From Blepharisma japonicum (taxonomy: Eukaryota; Ciliophora; Heterotrichea; Heterotrichida; Blepharismidae): a stretch of 64,000 nucleotides of DNA. The notes under the pieces were generated by a model. The model was not told where the DNA came from and did no database searches. It saw nothing but the letters and a program-made list of their open reading frames with translations. Both the position numbers and the translations under genes were made by a program. Position 1 is the stretch's first letter, and each line of letters starts with the position of its first letter. Where the stretch lies: the NCBI GenBank assembly GCA_949751835.1, contig CATKHK010000132.1, positions 19,048-83,047 on the forward strand, written 5' to 3'. This document shows positions 52,200 through 61,860 of this stretch, in pieces.

Positions 52200-52519
52200 A
52201 TGTGCTTAAAATAATTTTTTCATAATTTTAAAGGAGCATTTTGATTAAATTCTTCAAGAGGATGACTAATATCACATTAATTAGTTAAATATCCATAGTT
52301 TTGCTCTCTGCTGGATTTTTGAGAATATTATATTTATTTTCAATAAATTTAAGAGTAGATTCAATAATTTTCGTCTAAATTAAAGACCTAACAATTAGTT
52401 AGGTCCGTTATTTTATATAATTTTTTCAAAAGGCCCGAAACTCTGAATGGCAAAGTATCTTGCAAACATAAAAAAGCTCTCAACGAGGCCAGCCTCTAGC
52501 AATATTCCAATCAAGAAGC
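52200..52519 (+). other. Intergenic, no gene seen
   Basis: 320 bp. The first 77 bp are shared with the duplicated copy at 57145-57221. A GACCTAACAATTAGTTAGGTC palindrome (52385-52405) between convergent genes could form an eight-pair hairpin. Otherwise nothing. Confidence 0.5.
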
Positions 52520-52765
52520 TTAAGCCCCACAGCCATTCCATTCAAGACCTGCCTGGGAATTCATAACAAAAATCCCAACAATAGATCCAATCATGATCAA
52601 AATCCCTACCACAATTGAAGCTGCAGTCCAATTTGATGCTTGCTTTCTGTTGAAACTTAAGGAAGCTATCATAAAGGCTTTTATCGGTATCACTGTAATT
52701 ACTGCCAAAACGGTATAACCCATGTACTTGTTTATGTAATCGGAAACAAAGTTTTGGGATCCCAT
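52520..52765 (-). CDS. Small two-helix membrane protein, unknown
   Basis: 81 residues from MGSQNFVSDY; an upstream ATG at 52804 would add 13. Two hydrophobic helices (GYTVLAVITVIPIKAFMIAS and ASIVVGILIMIGSIVGIFV) are separated by a short polar loop (NRKQASNW). No family recognised. It is probably a helical-hairpin membrane protein. Confidence 0.55.
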   Translation of the reverse strand: MGSQNFVSDYINKYMGYTVLAVITVIPIKAFMIASLSFNRKQASNWTAASIVVGILIMIGSIVGIFVMNSQAGLEWNGCGA

Positions 52766-52804
52766 AATTTCTCTTAGATGAATGCACTTTATCAAAATGC
52801 ACAA

Positions 52805-53686
52805 TTATGGACCTGCACCCAAATGATCATCTGAGAAAATTTATAATAAAAAATTATAAGATCAAAAAAAGTCTCTTACGAGAAGCCAGGATAATTATAA
52901 TTTTTAAAGAGTTATTATTTTTTAATTTGACTAATCATACAAGGCTTAAAGACAGATTCAGTCTATTTAATTTCAAGAAATAAATTCATAATTTTTTTAA
53001 CCCAAAAACTTCAAAATTTTAAATCTAATATTGAAATCGATATTATAACAGCTATAAAGCTTAAGAACAAAAAATAATACTTCTCTCAAAATGATCCAAA
53101 TATTAAAAGTTGCTATTTATACGGTTGATAGCTTTCGAAGAAATGCAAAGTATGCTATTATTAATTCATCAGCATTTAAGCACTACTAGCTATAAAGGCG
53201 GAAATAGCCCTTATTTCCTCATATTTCTATTTTATTCTTTTATTTCACTTTTTGTTTCTTTTAGTCTATCTTCCTCGATTCATTTATATTTTATTCAACT
53301 GTTTTGCATGCCTTCATCAATTTGATATTTTTTGCATATTTGTTTAATTAAAGCTCTTCTTTGTGACAAAATATTGAATAATATTTATATTACATATTTG
53401 AATTACTGTAGAATCGTGATGAATAATTATCAATTAAATCTTAAAAGCCAATAAATCATTATCATTAATAAATTATGGAAAGAAAGCTTGACACTCCTCA
53501 ATTCTTCTACAGATCTCAAGCATGTTCTTAATGATCCAAACCTACTTACAGAAGATATGGGTCAGATTTAAGAACCCAAAGTGGTAACTAGTTCTTAGGT
53601 TTTAGAGCCACCTATATTAGATAATAAAATTTCATATGATTATGAAAATGGAGTCACTTGAAATATAAATTCAGAAAGAAATATTG
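52805..53686 (+). other. Gap with relics
   Basis: About 880 bp. It includes 53599-53712, a 37-codon protein-like stretch ending in TAA (LEPPILDNKISYDYENGV..) that overlaps the end of the Rab-like gene and resembles the 48.05-kb relic. A short MERKLDTPQFF start occurs at ~53475. No intact gene. Confidence 0.4.
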
Positions 53687-54248
53687 TTAATGATTTAAAA
53701 TATATGGGATAATACTAATAACCAGCAACTGAAAGGGTTTTTCTAAATTAAATTCACGCGTAATAGATATTTCTATATATATTACCCCAAGTTGATCAGC
53801 AAGCTCTTTTCCTTCGTCATATGATACAACTCTTTGATTTTCTAAATCGCATTTATTTCCTATCAAAATGATTGGGACCCTTTGATAAATTCCCTTATCG
53901 ATTAGATCTTTTCAAACTATAACTTTCTTAAAAGAACTTCTATCAATTACACTAAAAAATATAAAAAATCCATGCGCACCTCGTAAATAAGATTGAGTAA
54001 CGGAAAGAAATCTTTGGTTTCCTGATGTATCTCATATATGCGACCTAAAATATTTACTGGAATGTTTAACTGTTTTAATCCACTGAGTAAAATTTTACAA
54101 AATCAATACCGATTGTTGGAAAATATTGATCAGAGAAGCAATTTTCATTGTATTGTAATAGCGATGATTTTCCAGTGCATATTTCTCCTACAATAGTTAG
54201 ATTTAAGAGATAATCACTGAATAAATTTTACTAGGTTTGGATTTCCAT
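53687..54248 (-). CDS. Rab-like small GTPase, copy 1
   Basis: 176 residues from three exons after removing introns of 15 nt (54217-54231) and 16 nt (54083-54098); two TGA as Trp. GTPase motifs: P-loop GEICTGKSS, switch I/G2 FPTIGIDF, G3 WDTSGNQRF (canonical WDTAGQERF, so the catalytic Gln position is Asn), G4 NKCD and G5 EISIT. The protein ends ILNH with no C-terminal cysteine, so no prenylation, unlike normal Rabs. It is about 90% identical by eye to the inverted copy at 57.3 kb, including intron positions and ~65 bp upstream. Both copies are open, so both may be used. Confidence 0.82.
54083..54098 (-). other. 16-nt intron 2 of Rab-like copy 1
   Basis: Minus-strand GTAAAATTTTACTCAG. It differs at one base from intron 2 of copy 2 at 57456-57471, and the position is the same (after the switch I GIDF codons). 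Confidence 0.85.
54217..54231 (-). other. 15-nt intron 1 of Rab-like copy 1
   Basis: Minus-strand GTAAAATTTATTCAG, identical to intron 1 of copy 2 at 57323-57337. Confidence 0.85.
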
Positions 54249-54521
54249 TTTTCAGAAGAATTATTTTTATGGATTTCAACAATTATAATTATTCCTTACT
54301 TTCTTTAATTTTTAATAGCTAGTATATCGAGCTCCTGAGTATCCTTTAAAAGTTTCCAAAAATTTTATTTTACTCTTGATAATGGCTTTTGGCTTGCTTA
54401 AGAGTTTTAATATGCTTTAAGATGCTTTGCTCATCAGATTTTTGACCAATTGAAAACACACATATAAACGAAGTAATAATTATTATATTTGGAAAATTTA
54501 ATAAAAGCAATAATTATTATT

Positions 54522-56138
54522 CTAAATATCTTCATTTCTCTGAGGATAAGCCTTTCTTCTTGGGCAATCTTTTGCTCTATGCCCATCATCATCACAAAAG
54601 TAGCAATTGGGGCATCATTTCGTCTTATGTTTAGCATCTCCACACTTTCTACAATGGTTTGGGGCGCCTTTTAATCTTTCTTCTTGCGCTCTTCTTTCAA
54701 TAAAGGGTTGCACAGATTGATAAATCATTTTTAAATTGTCATTATCTGAGAGTTCATCTACATAATGTTGGAGCCTTTCTTCGTCCATCAAGCATGTGTT
54801 GTGTATAAAGTAATTAAGACTATACTTTGTCTTTAAAATCTGCTCAAATGTAGCAATATCCATTCCATATTCTCTGAATAAATAATTTTTCTTGCAATCT
54901 TCTAATTCATTCATGTCTATTCCCTTGCGCAATGCTGTCTTCTCGATTTCTGAAATACAATAGCATCTTTCGCCTATAAATCCACTTAGCTCTTTCATTA
55001 GGTCATTTCTCAAATCAGCTATGATCTCCCTCATTTTTGATTTAAACTCAATCTCTTCGAGTCTTACTATTTTTGTTTCATTGTTAGAAATCTGAAGCCT
55101 ATTTTTACTAATCTTTTTTGCACATGAGTCATTTATTTCTATCAAATCCTCATTTCTTTCTTCCATAAATTTTAGTTTCTGTTCAAGCTTTGCAATAGCT
55201 GCATCATAAATTTTATATTTTGCTTCACTTTTAACTCGGATTTCTTCAATCCGCTCTTCAAAGTTAGCTGTTAACTTTTGCTCTTCATTAATGCTTTTAA
55301 ACTCTGTAGTCCGTCTAGTATAACTTTCTTTGTGGTATTTTTTCTCTTCCTTAGCCTTTTCAGAGATTTCTTTGTCTTTTAGAAGTTTTTGGATTTCATG
55401 AATTTTCGAAGCTTGTTCTATATTTTGATCTTTTAGCATCTTATTGTCATTTTGAAGCAAACAAATTTCATTTTGCAGCGACCTTATTGAATCTTTTAGC
55501 TTAATAATTTCATTTTGAAGCGACCTATAAGAATTTTTGAGCAAGCTATTTTGCATTTCATAACTATCAATTGTGGCGTTTTTTTCTTCTAATGCATCAA
55601 TTGCTAATTTCTGTTGTAGCTTGAAATAACCCATGAGTGCTTGATTGACTCAATGTTTATTTTTGACTTCATTTTGAAGATACCTAACCTTTTCATTCAA
55701 CTCTTTATTTTTAGCTTGAATTCTTTTTTTTGCCACGTATATGTTTTTAACAAATGTCTTGAGATTTTCTAAGTATTCAAGAGCTTTGGTAATCTGATTT
55801 TCTAATTCTAAGTTTAATTTTGGATCTAGCGTTGAGAGAGAGAATTCTGGAGAATTAGCTTTAAAGGACTCCAATTGTTTCATTTCTTGAATTACTGAAG
55901 GAATAGTGGAAAAAATCTCTTCAATTTGTATTAGATCTTCTTTCAAATCTTCATCTGAGGTGCTGATATTTAGCTTGTTGAGCTTTTCTTCCTCACTCAA
56001 AATTAATGCTCTAAGGTGGTCAATTCTTTCTCTGGCAACTGAAAATAACTGTAGGTCTTCTTTGGATTCTTCACCTATATTAAGAGCGCTATTGACAAAT
56101 TCTAATGGATGATCTGCGGCGTTACTTTCCTGCTCCAT
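54522..56138 (-). CDS. Coiled-coil protein with two CCHC zinc knuckles
   Basis: 538 residues from MEQESNAADH (an ATG at 56180 would add 14), stop TAG. Reading TGA as Trp joins two long frames and also completes the first knuckle. Residues ~60-400 are largely coiled coil. About residues 400-500 form a helical domain, not recognised (EYGMDIATFEQILKTKYSLN). The end has two knuckles, CRKCGDAKHKTKWC and CYFCDDDGHRAKDC, both C-x2-C-x4-H-x4-C, so nucleic-acid binding is likely. Similar knuckles occur in retroelement Gag and in host RNA-binding proteins; no other Gag or polymerase feature is present. It sits between the inverted Rab-like pair. Confidence 0.8.
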
Positions 56139-56689
56139 ATTGTTTATAATAGTTAATTTTCTAATCAAACCTATTTGCACCTAATAGCGTATCTAATTTT
56201 CATTTACTCAAAGATCGCAAAGATCGATCAATCTAAACTTTTTCTTTAAATATTGAGCTTCTGTATAGCAACTGCTTGGCTATTTTCCTTTTCTTAGACA
56301 ACAAGAATCTATCAGTAAACTCTTCCACTACACCATGCCGACAGCAGCCGTCTCTTTTCCATGTCAATAAAAGGAGCTCATGTGCCTATTATAAGTATTC
56401 CAAAAGATTACTAATTTAAATAGTAAGCAGGAATAGGGACTAAGACTCTATATTTTGTTATATCTAAGCCGCTCTGAAAAGCCAGGATATTTGATTCCTG
56501 CTGTTTAAGTCATTTTTAGTCTGCAAAGAGAGATACTTTGTCCTAGTTTATTTAGATAAAGAGCTAGATGGACTAAGCAAGAGTGGAGCCTTATAACTAT
56601 GCCAAGATTTACTTAGACTGGACTCCTGTAGCTATAATCAAAGAGAAGGGTTCACACTGTGATGGTTTGAGGAAAATGGTGCAAAAGGG
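56139..56689 (+). other. Gap before the duplicated segment
   Basis: About 550 bp. Mixed-composition sequence; a stretch reading FLRQQESISKLFHYTMPTAA at ~56290-56350 may be a relic. From 56583 an ORF (MEPYNYAKIYLDWTPVAI..) runs into the duplicated segment, making a chimeric frame of 106 codons that is probably accidental. Confidence 0.4.
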
Positions 56690-57221
56690 TAGACTTGTGC
56701 AAAATAATAAAAGAAAATACGGTCTAGATAGAACGAAATCAAAATTAAATATTCAATTTTTTGAGGTACCTAAGGCGAATTATCAATATAGAAGAGGAAA
56801 AGAAAAGGTGATTGCAAAAGAAGAAGTTGCAAAAGGGCTGAATTCAATTTACCTTAATCATATGTATAGAAACTCACCAAGAATTATTAAAAAGATTTAT
56901 TAAAAAAAATCGAAGAATCAAAAATAAAGAGTTGCTCTTTAGCGTCTTTATCTGAATTTTCGAGTCCCAGTTCGCCTATTGGGAAGTTTGAATTGATTTC
57001 CAAAAAGACTATTGGGGATGAAGAATTAGATAAATGCATACAATCTGTCATAAAAAATCATTCGAAAGAATCAGACCAAATGAAAACAAAGCTTGGCCTT
57101 GAATTATCGAAATCTCCAAAAGTCAACTTAAAAGCATTTAATTAGATGTGCTTAAAATAATTTTTTCATAATTTTAAGGAGCATTTTGATTAAATTCTTT
57201 AAGAGGATGACTAATATCACA
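56690..57221 (+). pseudogene. Broken partial copy of the 51.4-kb gene
   Basis: 532 bp that match 51743-52276 (534 bp) at well over 90% by eye. The copy lacks the first ~125 codons. It has lost one A in the A-run at ~56893, which shifts the frame into a TAA at 56900, and one A downstream of the stop. Non-coding and coding parts have diverged about equally. It is therefore a duplicated fragment, not a working gene. Confidence 0.85.
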
Positions 57222-57305
57222 ATAATCACGCAGCTATTTAAGATTAAAGAAAGTAAGGAATAATTATAATTGTTGAAATCAATAAAAATAATTCTCTTTT
57301 GAAAA

Positions 57306-57873
57306 ATGAAAAGCAAAACCTGGTAAAATTTATTCAGTGATTATCTCTTAAATCTAATTATTGTAGGAGAAATATGCACTGGAAAATCATCGCTATTACA
57401 ATACAATGAAAAATGTTTCTCTGATCAATATTTTCCAACAATCGGTATTGATTTTGTAATATTTTACTCAGCGGATTAAATGAGTTGAACATTCCAGTAA
57501 ATATTTTAGGTTGCATATATGGGATACATCAGGAAATCAAAGATTTGTATCCGTTACTCAATCTTATTTCCGAGGTGGGCATGGATTTTTTATACTTTTT
57601 AGTGTAATTGATAGAAGTTCTTTTGATAAAGTTATATTTTGAAAAGATCTAATCGATAAGGGAACTTATCGAAGGGTCCCAATCATTTTGATAGGAAATA
57701 AATGCGATTTAGAAAATCAAAGAGTTGTATCATATGGCGAAGGAAAAGAGCTTGCTGATCAACTTGGGATAATATATATAGAAATATCTATTAAGGGTGG
57801 ATTTAATGTGGAAAAAGCCTTTCAGTTGCTGCTTATTAGTGCTATTCCATATATTTTAAATCATATTCAATAG
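57306..57873 (+). CDS. Rab-like small GTPase, copy 2
   Basis: 178 residues from three exons (introns 57323-57337 and 57456-57471), stop TAG. P-loop GEICTGKSS, G2 FPTIGIDF, G3 WDTSGNQRF, G4 NKCD, G5 EISIK, with TGA as Trp at KWVEHS and IFWKDL. It has no C-terminal Cys (ends ILNHIQ). It is the inverted sister of copy 1; differences are mostly amino-acid changes outside the nucleotide pocket, so the pocket seems to be under constraint. Asn in place of the switch II Gln suggests slow GTP hydrolysis. It could be a Rab-like regulator that works without a lipid anchor. Confidence 0.82.
57323..57337 (+). other. 15-nt intron 1 of Rab-like copy 2
   Basis: GTAAAATTTATTCAG; without removal the frame meets TAA after five codons. 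Confidence 0.85.
57456..57471 (+). other. 16-nt intron 2 of Rab-like copy 2
   Basis: GTAATATTTTACTCAG; removal restores the frame from switch I into RIKWVEHS. Confidence 0.85.
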
Positions 57874-57918
57874 CTTCTTTCTAAATTAATATTTCAAACT
57901 AATAATAATATTAATAAA

Positions 57919-59412
57919 ATGTTAGAAAAACAGATAGAATTAGAGACAGTTACAAGTCCAGACTCTAAAGAAGTTTTCAATTCAAATATTTACTTTTATA
58001 GAGAATATAGGCCTGAGTATCCATGATCTTTAGATTTAAATGACTATTCTAAACAATTGTTGCAAATTAAATCAGATGAATTTGCTCAAAAACAATTTTG
58101 AATACTTTGCTCACTTCCTAATAATAAAGTTCTTTGCTTCTGAAATCGCGGCAAAAAAGACTCTGGTGCATGGTTTTCTTTAGATTCTCAAGGACATATT
58201 TTTCGCTTTAAAAAACCTTCTCATAAAGAAACAGCAAGACCAATTGCAGTTTATTATAAAAATGATATAGTTTATATTTTTGGATTTATGAAGTGATACA
58301 AGCTGGATATATATAGAAATATATATTTTACTATTGCTGGAAGAAGCAATTCTTCATACTATTCCTGTACTTTACTTTATGATTATATAATTATTTCATC
58401 GGAGAAAAGTATTTACACGTTTGAAGTCTATGACATTTTAACTAATTCAAAGTCGACCATGAATAGTATTGAGATAGGTGGAGTAAAACATTTATTTACG
58501 CTAAATGAAAATCTATATGCAGTTGATTATAATGGATATTTATTTTCATTAGGCTTTTGGAATTTAGATGAATGAAAATTTATGGGAATCATAAAATATT
58601 GAGGAATTGATAAATTTTCTTATTGGCTGTACTATAATAATGATGCCTATTTTATGACTAATTGTATAGAAGTGGTAAAATTTAGCATAAAGCTTAACAA
58701 TATAGATGCAGAGATAAGTCAAATTTACCCTATCCCTAAAAAAGAAATCCGAAGACTAGACGATTCAATAACCTATGAAAATATATTTTCTTCTATCTTA
58801 CCATCTTGAAAAGAATTGTTTAATCCTGCTATAAATGAATCATTAAAACATATTTGAAGCTTAATTACTTTTAAAAATTTTGAAATTGGAATTTTTCCGT
58901 TTATTTTGAAAAAAAAAATTGAAATTAAGAAAAATTACCCTAATTTAGATCTCAATAAAAAATTTGGTTATATTTTTGAGTCATTTAGGAAGAAGGAGCC
59001 AAGAACTATAAAAATTATTATTTTGTTCCCAAATCCAAAAAGATTTTATGACTTTCAAGAACTGGCAAAGAGGATTGAATCTATACGTAACGATTTAAAT
59101 GTTGGAAAAATCAAAAAATTAAAAAAAAATATTGTGGTTCTTTCTCCGATGATTGTTTCTAAGTTCACTGGCGAAAAATCAATTATATTAAAAGAATTTA
59201 CAATCGAAATGACAAAAGTATTAAACACTATATTGGATAGAGCTGTGTTTATGTTGTGAGGAAAAGAAGCAAGAAGCTACCTAGAATTTGTTGACCAGTC
59301 AAAGCATCTCTTGATAGAAAATGTAAATTTATTATCATTGAATGAAGAAAAAATTAAAAAGTTTAAAGATTCTGAACAATTCCAGTTAGCTTATTCATAT
59401 CTTTATGGCTAA
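57919..59412 (+). CDS. Propeller-like + degenerate uracil-DNA-glycosylase-fold protein, array member 1 (intact)
   Basis: 497 residues, ~9 TGA codons as Trp, stop TAA. Residues ~20-270 are repeated beta blades (QFWILCSLPNNKVLCFW, WFSLDSQGHIFRF, DIVYIFGFMKW, NLYAVDYNGYLFSL), probably a propeller. Residues ~295-497 follow family-1 UDG order: SWKELFNPAINESLKHI, then IGIFP, TIKIIILFPNP where UDG has VKVVILGQDP (369-373), IVVLSP where UDG has LLLNAV, AVFMLWGKEA where UDG has VFLLWG (W447), then DQSKHLLIENVNLLS where UDG has the HHVL..HPSPLS block. Catalytic Asp of GQDPYH is N372 and the HPSP His is N468, so base excision is unlikely. I infer a retained fold used for DNA or protein binding. Confidence 0.65.
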
Positions 59413-60159
59413 ATTAATATTTTTAATGCTGCATTTCTATTATTTGAATTATTTTAATATTCATTTTTATTAATAAGAAATAATGGGATATCAATAGTAA
59501 AATATAATTTGAAAAAATTATATAAAATATTTTACAAGCCCCTAATATATATTTCTATCCCTTTATTGCTAGCTGTGACTTATTATGATAGGCATTGGGT
59601 TGCTGTTGCGGGTCATAGAAGATGTACAATATTGCTTATGTAAATGGATACAGAAAAATTTTTCTAGTACTGCAAAAAAAAACATGTTAGGAGGTACTTT
59701 CTCTTGTAATTCTAGGCGATTTTGAGTGACTTCATCTGCATGATGCATTGTGCTCAAATTTCTCTGGAGCTTATTATTTAATTGGCAGTGATTGTTCTAG
59801 CTTTGCAGTTCTCGTAGTAAATGCTTGAATAAATGCTTTGGAGAGCAAAACGCTAATAGATATAGAGATATGGATGCAATTGATTGTTTGTGCTATCTCT
59901 CCATAATGTTTCTTACAATAGTAAATAATGAATAAATAGTAATTTCCACTAATATTTGTATCAAGAATTTGCATAATATCATGCGATGACTAATCAAATC
60001 CGATTGTGATTTGCAAAGATTGTATATTTGAAAATTGAGTGAAAAATTAATAATATGATAATATTGATGTATAAAGAAAAAGGCTCTTGAATTATAAGTT
60101 ATTTTAATAATAAATTAATTTTATAAAATTTAATTATATTCGTTTTAATAGAAATTAAA
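59413..60159 (+). other. Gap with minus-strand relic
   Basis: 747 bp. On the minus strand 59974-59570 reads in pieces as protein (ISGNYYLFIIYYCKKHYGEI, FIQAFTTRTAKLEQSLPIK) broken by several stops. It is an unidentified relic between array members 1 and 2. The rest is AT-rich. Confidence 0.4.
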
Positions 60160-61674
60160 ATGTCAGGAGAGCAGATGAGATCAGATTCATGCCCTGTTTG
60201 ATCTCAACTCACTGAAGACAAAGGAAACTCAATTATTTACTTTTATAAAGAACCAAAACCAGAGCAAACATACGTTTTAGATGTCAATAGCTTAACCAAA
60301 AATACAATGCAAATTCTTCGGGAAGAATGCTCCAAAAAACAATTTTGGATCCTTTGCTCGCTTTCTAATAATAAAGTGTTTTGTATTTGGCAAGATAATC
60401 AAAAGAAGTTGGGTACTGTATTCTCTTTGGATTCTCAAGGAAATACTTTTAATTTTAAAATGCCTTATAAAAAAGATATATTAAAATCGAGAATTGCAAT
60501 TTATGATCAAAACGATATGGTTTATATATTTGGATATAGAAGATGATATAAACTTGATATATATAGGAATATTTATTTTGTTATAGCTGGAGGAAGTTAT
60601 CGTACCTATTATTCTTGTGTTTTGATATATAATTATGCAATACTTTCCAGCGAGCAACAAATTCACACATTTGATGTTTATGACATTGTCACTAATTCTA
60701 ATTCAATCATGAATAATATTGAAATAGGCAAGGCAAAACATTTGTTTTCTATCGATGAAAATGTTTACGCAGCTGATGCTTGCGGATATTTATTTTCATT
60801 TGAACTGTGAAATTCAGATGAATGGAAGTTTATTGGATCTATAGGGCCTTGACAAATTGAGAATTTTTCTTATTGGCTTTATTGCAATAGCGAAGTTTAT
60901 ATAATAACTGAAAATTTTAATATTTTAAAATTTGATATGAAGCAAAATAACCTCAATGTTGAATTAATCAAAACCTCCCCAAATCCTCAAAGAGAAATTC
61001 ACGAGATCAATCGCTCAAGAATTTATGAAGATAAAAATTTTGATATTCTCCCAGTATGAAAAAAAATACTTAGTCCTGCAATAACTAAAGCACTAAAAAT
61101 ATTCTGGTATTTTATTGCAATAGAGAATAAAAACATCGGTATTTTTCCTACAGTTTTAGAAAATTCTCCAGGTAGATCTGGCTGATTCTTAATTGCAGAA
61201 GCCTATGAAAAAATAAATTATTTTTTTGAGTTATTTAGAGTGAAAGGGCTAAAAAACAAAAAAATTATTATTTTAATATCAAAACCTAAGAAACCAGTTG
61301 ATTTTAATTCTTTAATTCTGAAAATAAATGCAATAAGGAAAAGTTTAGATGCTGATAAAACATTGTCAAAATTGAAAAAAAAAATTATTGTGCTTAGCCC
61401 ATAAGTAGTTTTAAATCATATGACTGGAGAAACATTTAATGTGTTTAATGAATATATGATTGAAATGGCAAAAGTTTTAAATTCCATGTTGATGAAAGCC
61501 GTATTTATGCTATGAGGAGGGGAAGCAAGAAGATGCTCAGAATTTATTGATCAATCAAAGCATCTAATTATAAAAAATTCAAATATATTTTCATGGGACA
61601 CTAGTTCTGAAAAATATAAAAAGTTTTCTGGGCTCAAGCAGTTTCAATTAGCACACTCATATCTTTATCAATAA
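60160..61674 (+). pseudogene. Propeller/UDG-fold array member 2 with premature stop
   Basis: Same layout as member 1. The frame is open (TGA as Trp) for 414 codons, then meets TAA at 61402-61404, where members 1 and 3 have sense codons (VVLSP-M and IVLSP-A). Beyond the TAA the same frame continues with good similarity to the real end (MTGETFNVFNEY, VFMLWGGEARR, QFQLAHSYLYQ). A single nonsense change, no frameshift, suggests recent loss or readthrough. Motif A position reads LISKPKKP and motif B KNSNIFS, so it too lacks catalytic residues. Confidence 0.7.
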
Positions 61675-61860
61675 AATAATTATATATAAAATTCAAAGAT
61701 TATAATGCTTTAGATTGTTTTATTGGTGAACCAGCAATTTAGCTACATAAAACTTAAACTTATATAAATTTGCTTTAATGAATCTTCAAAATATATATTA
61801 ATTCCCAATTTCATACTTTTTGAAAATTAAAAACAAGTTAAAGCTATTCATATAATAAAA

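Noticed and set aside
53110-53325. 72-codon plus-strand frame rich in Phe/Leu/Ser
   Set aside because: Composition follows the T-rich DNA, there is no start context or homologous partner, and it is probably chance.
56583-56903. 106-codon ORF starting MEPYNYAKIY
   Set aside because: It is a chimera of unique sequence and the frameshifted duplicated fragment, with no support as a real gene.
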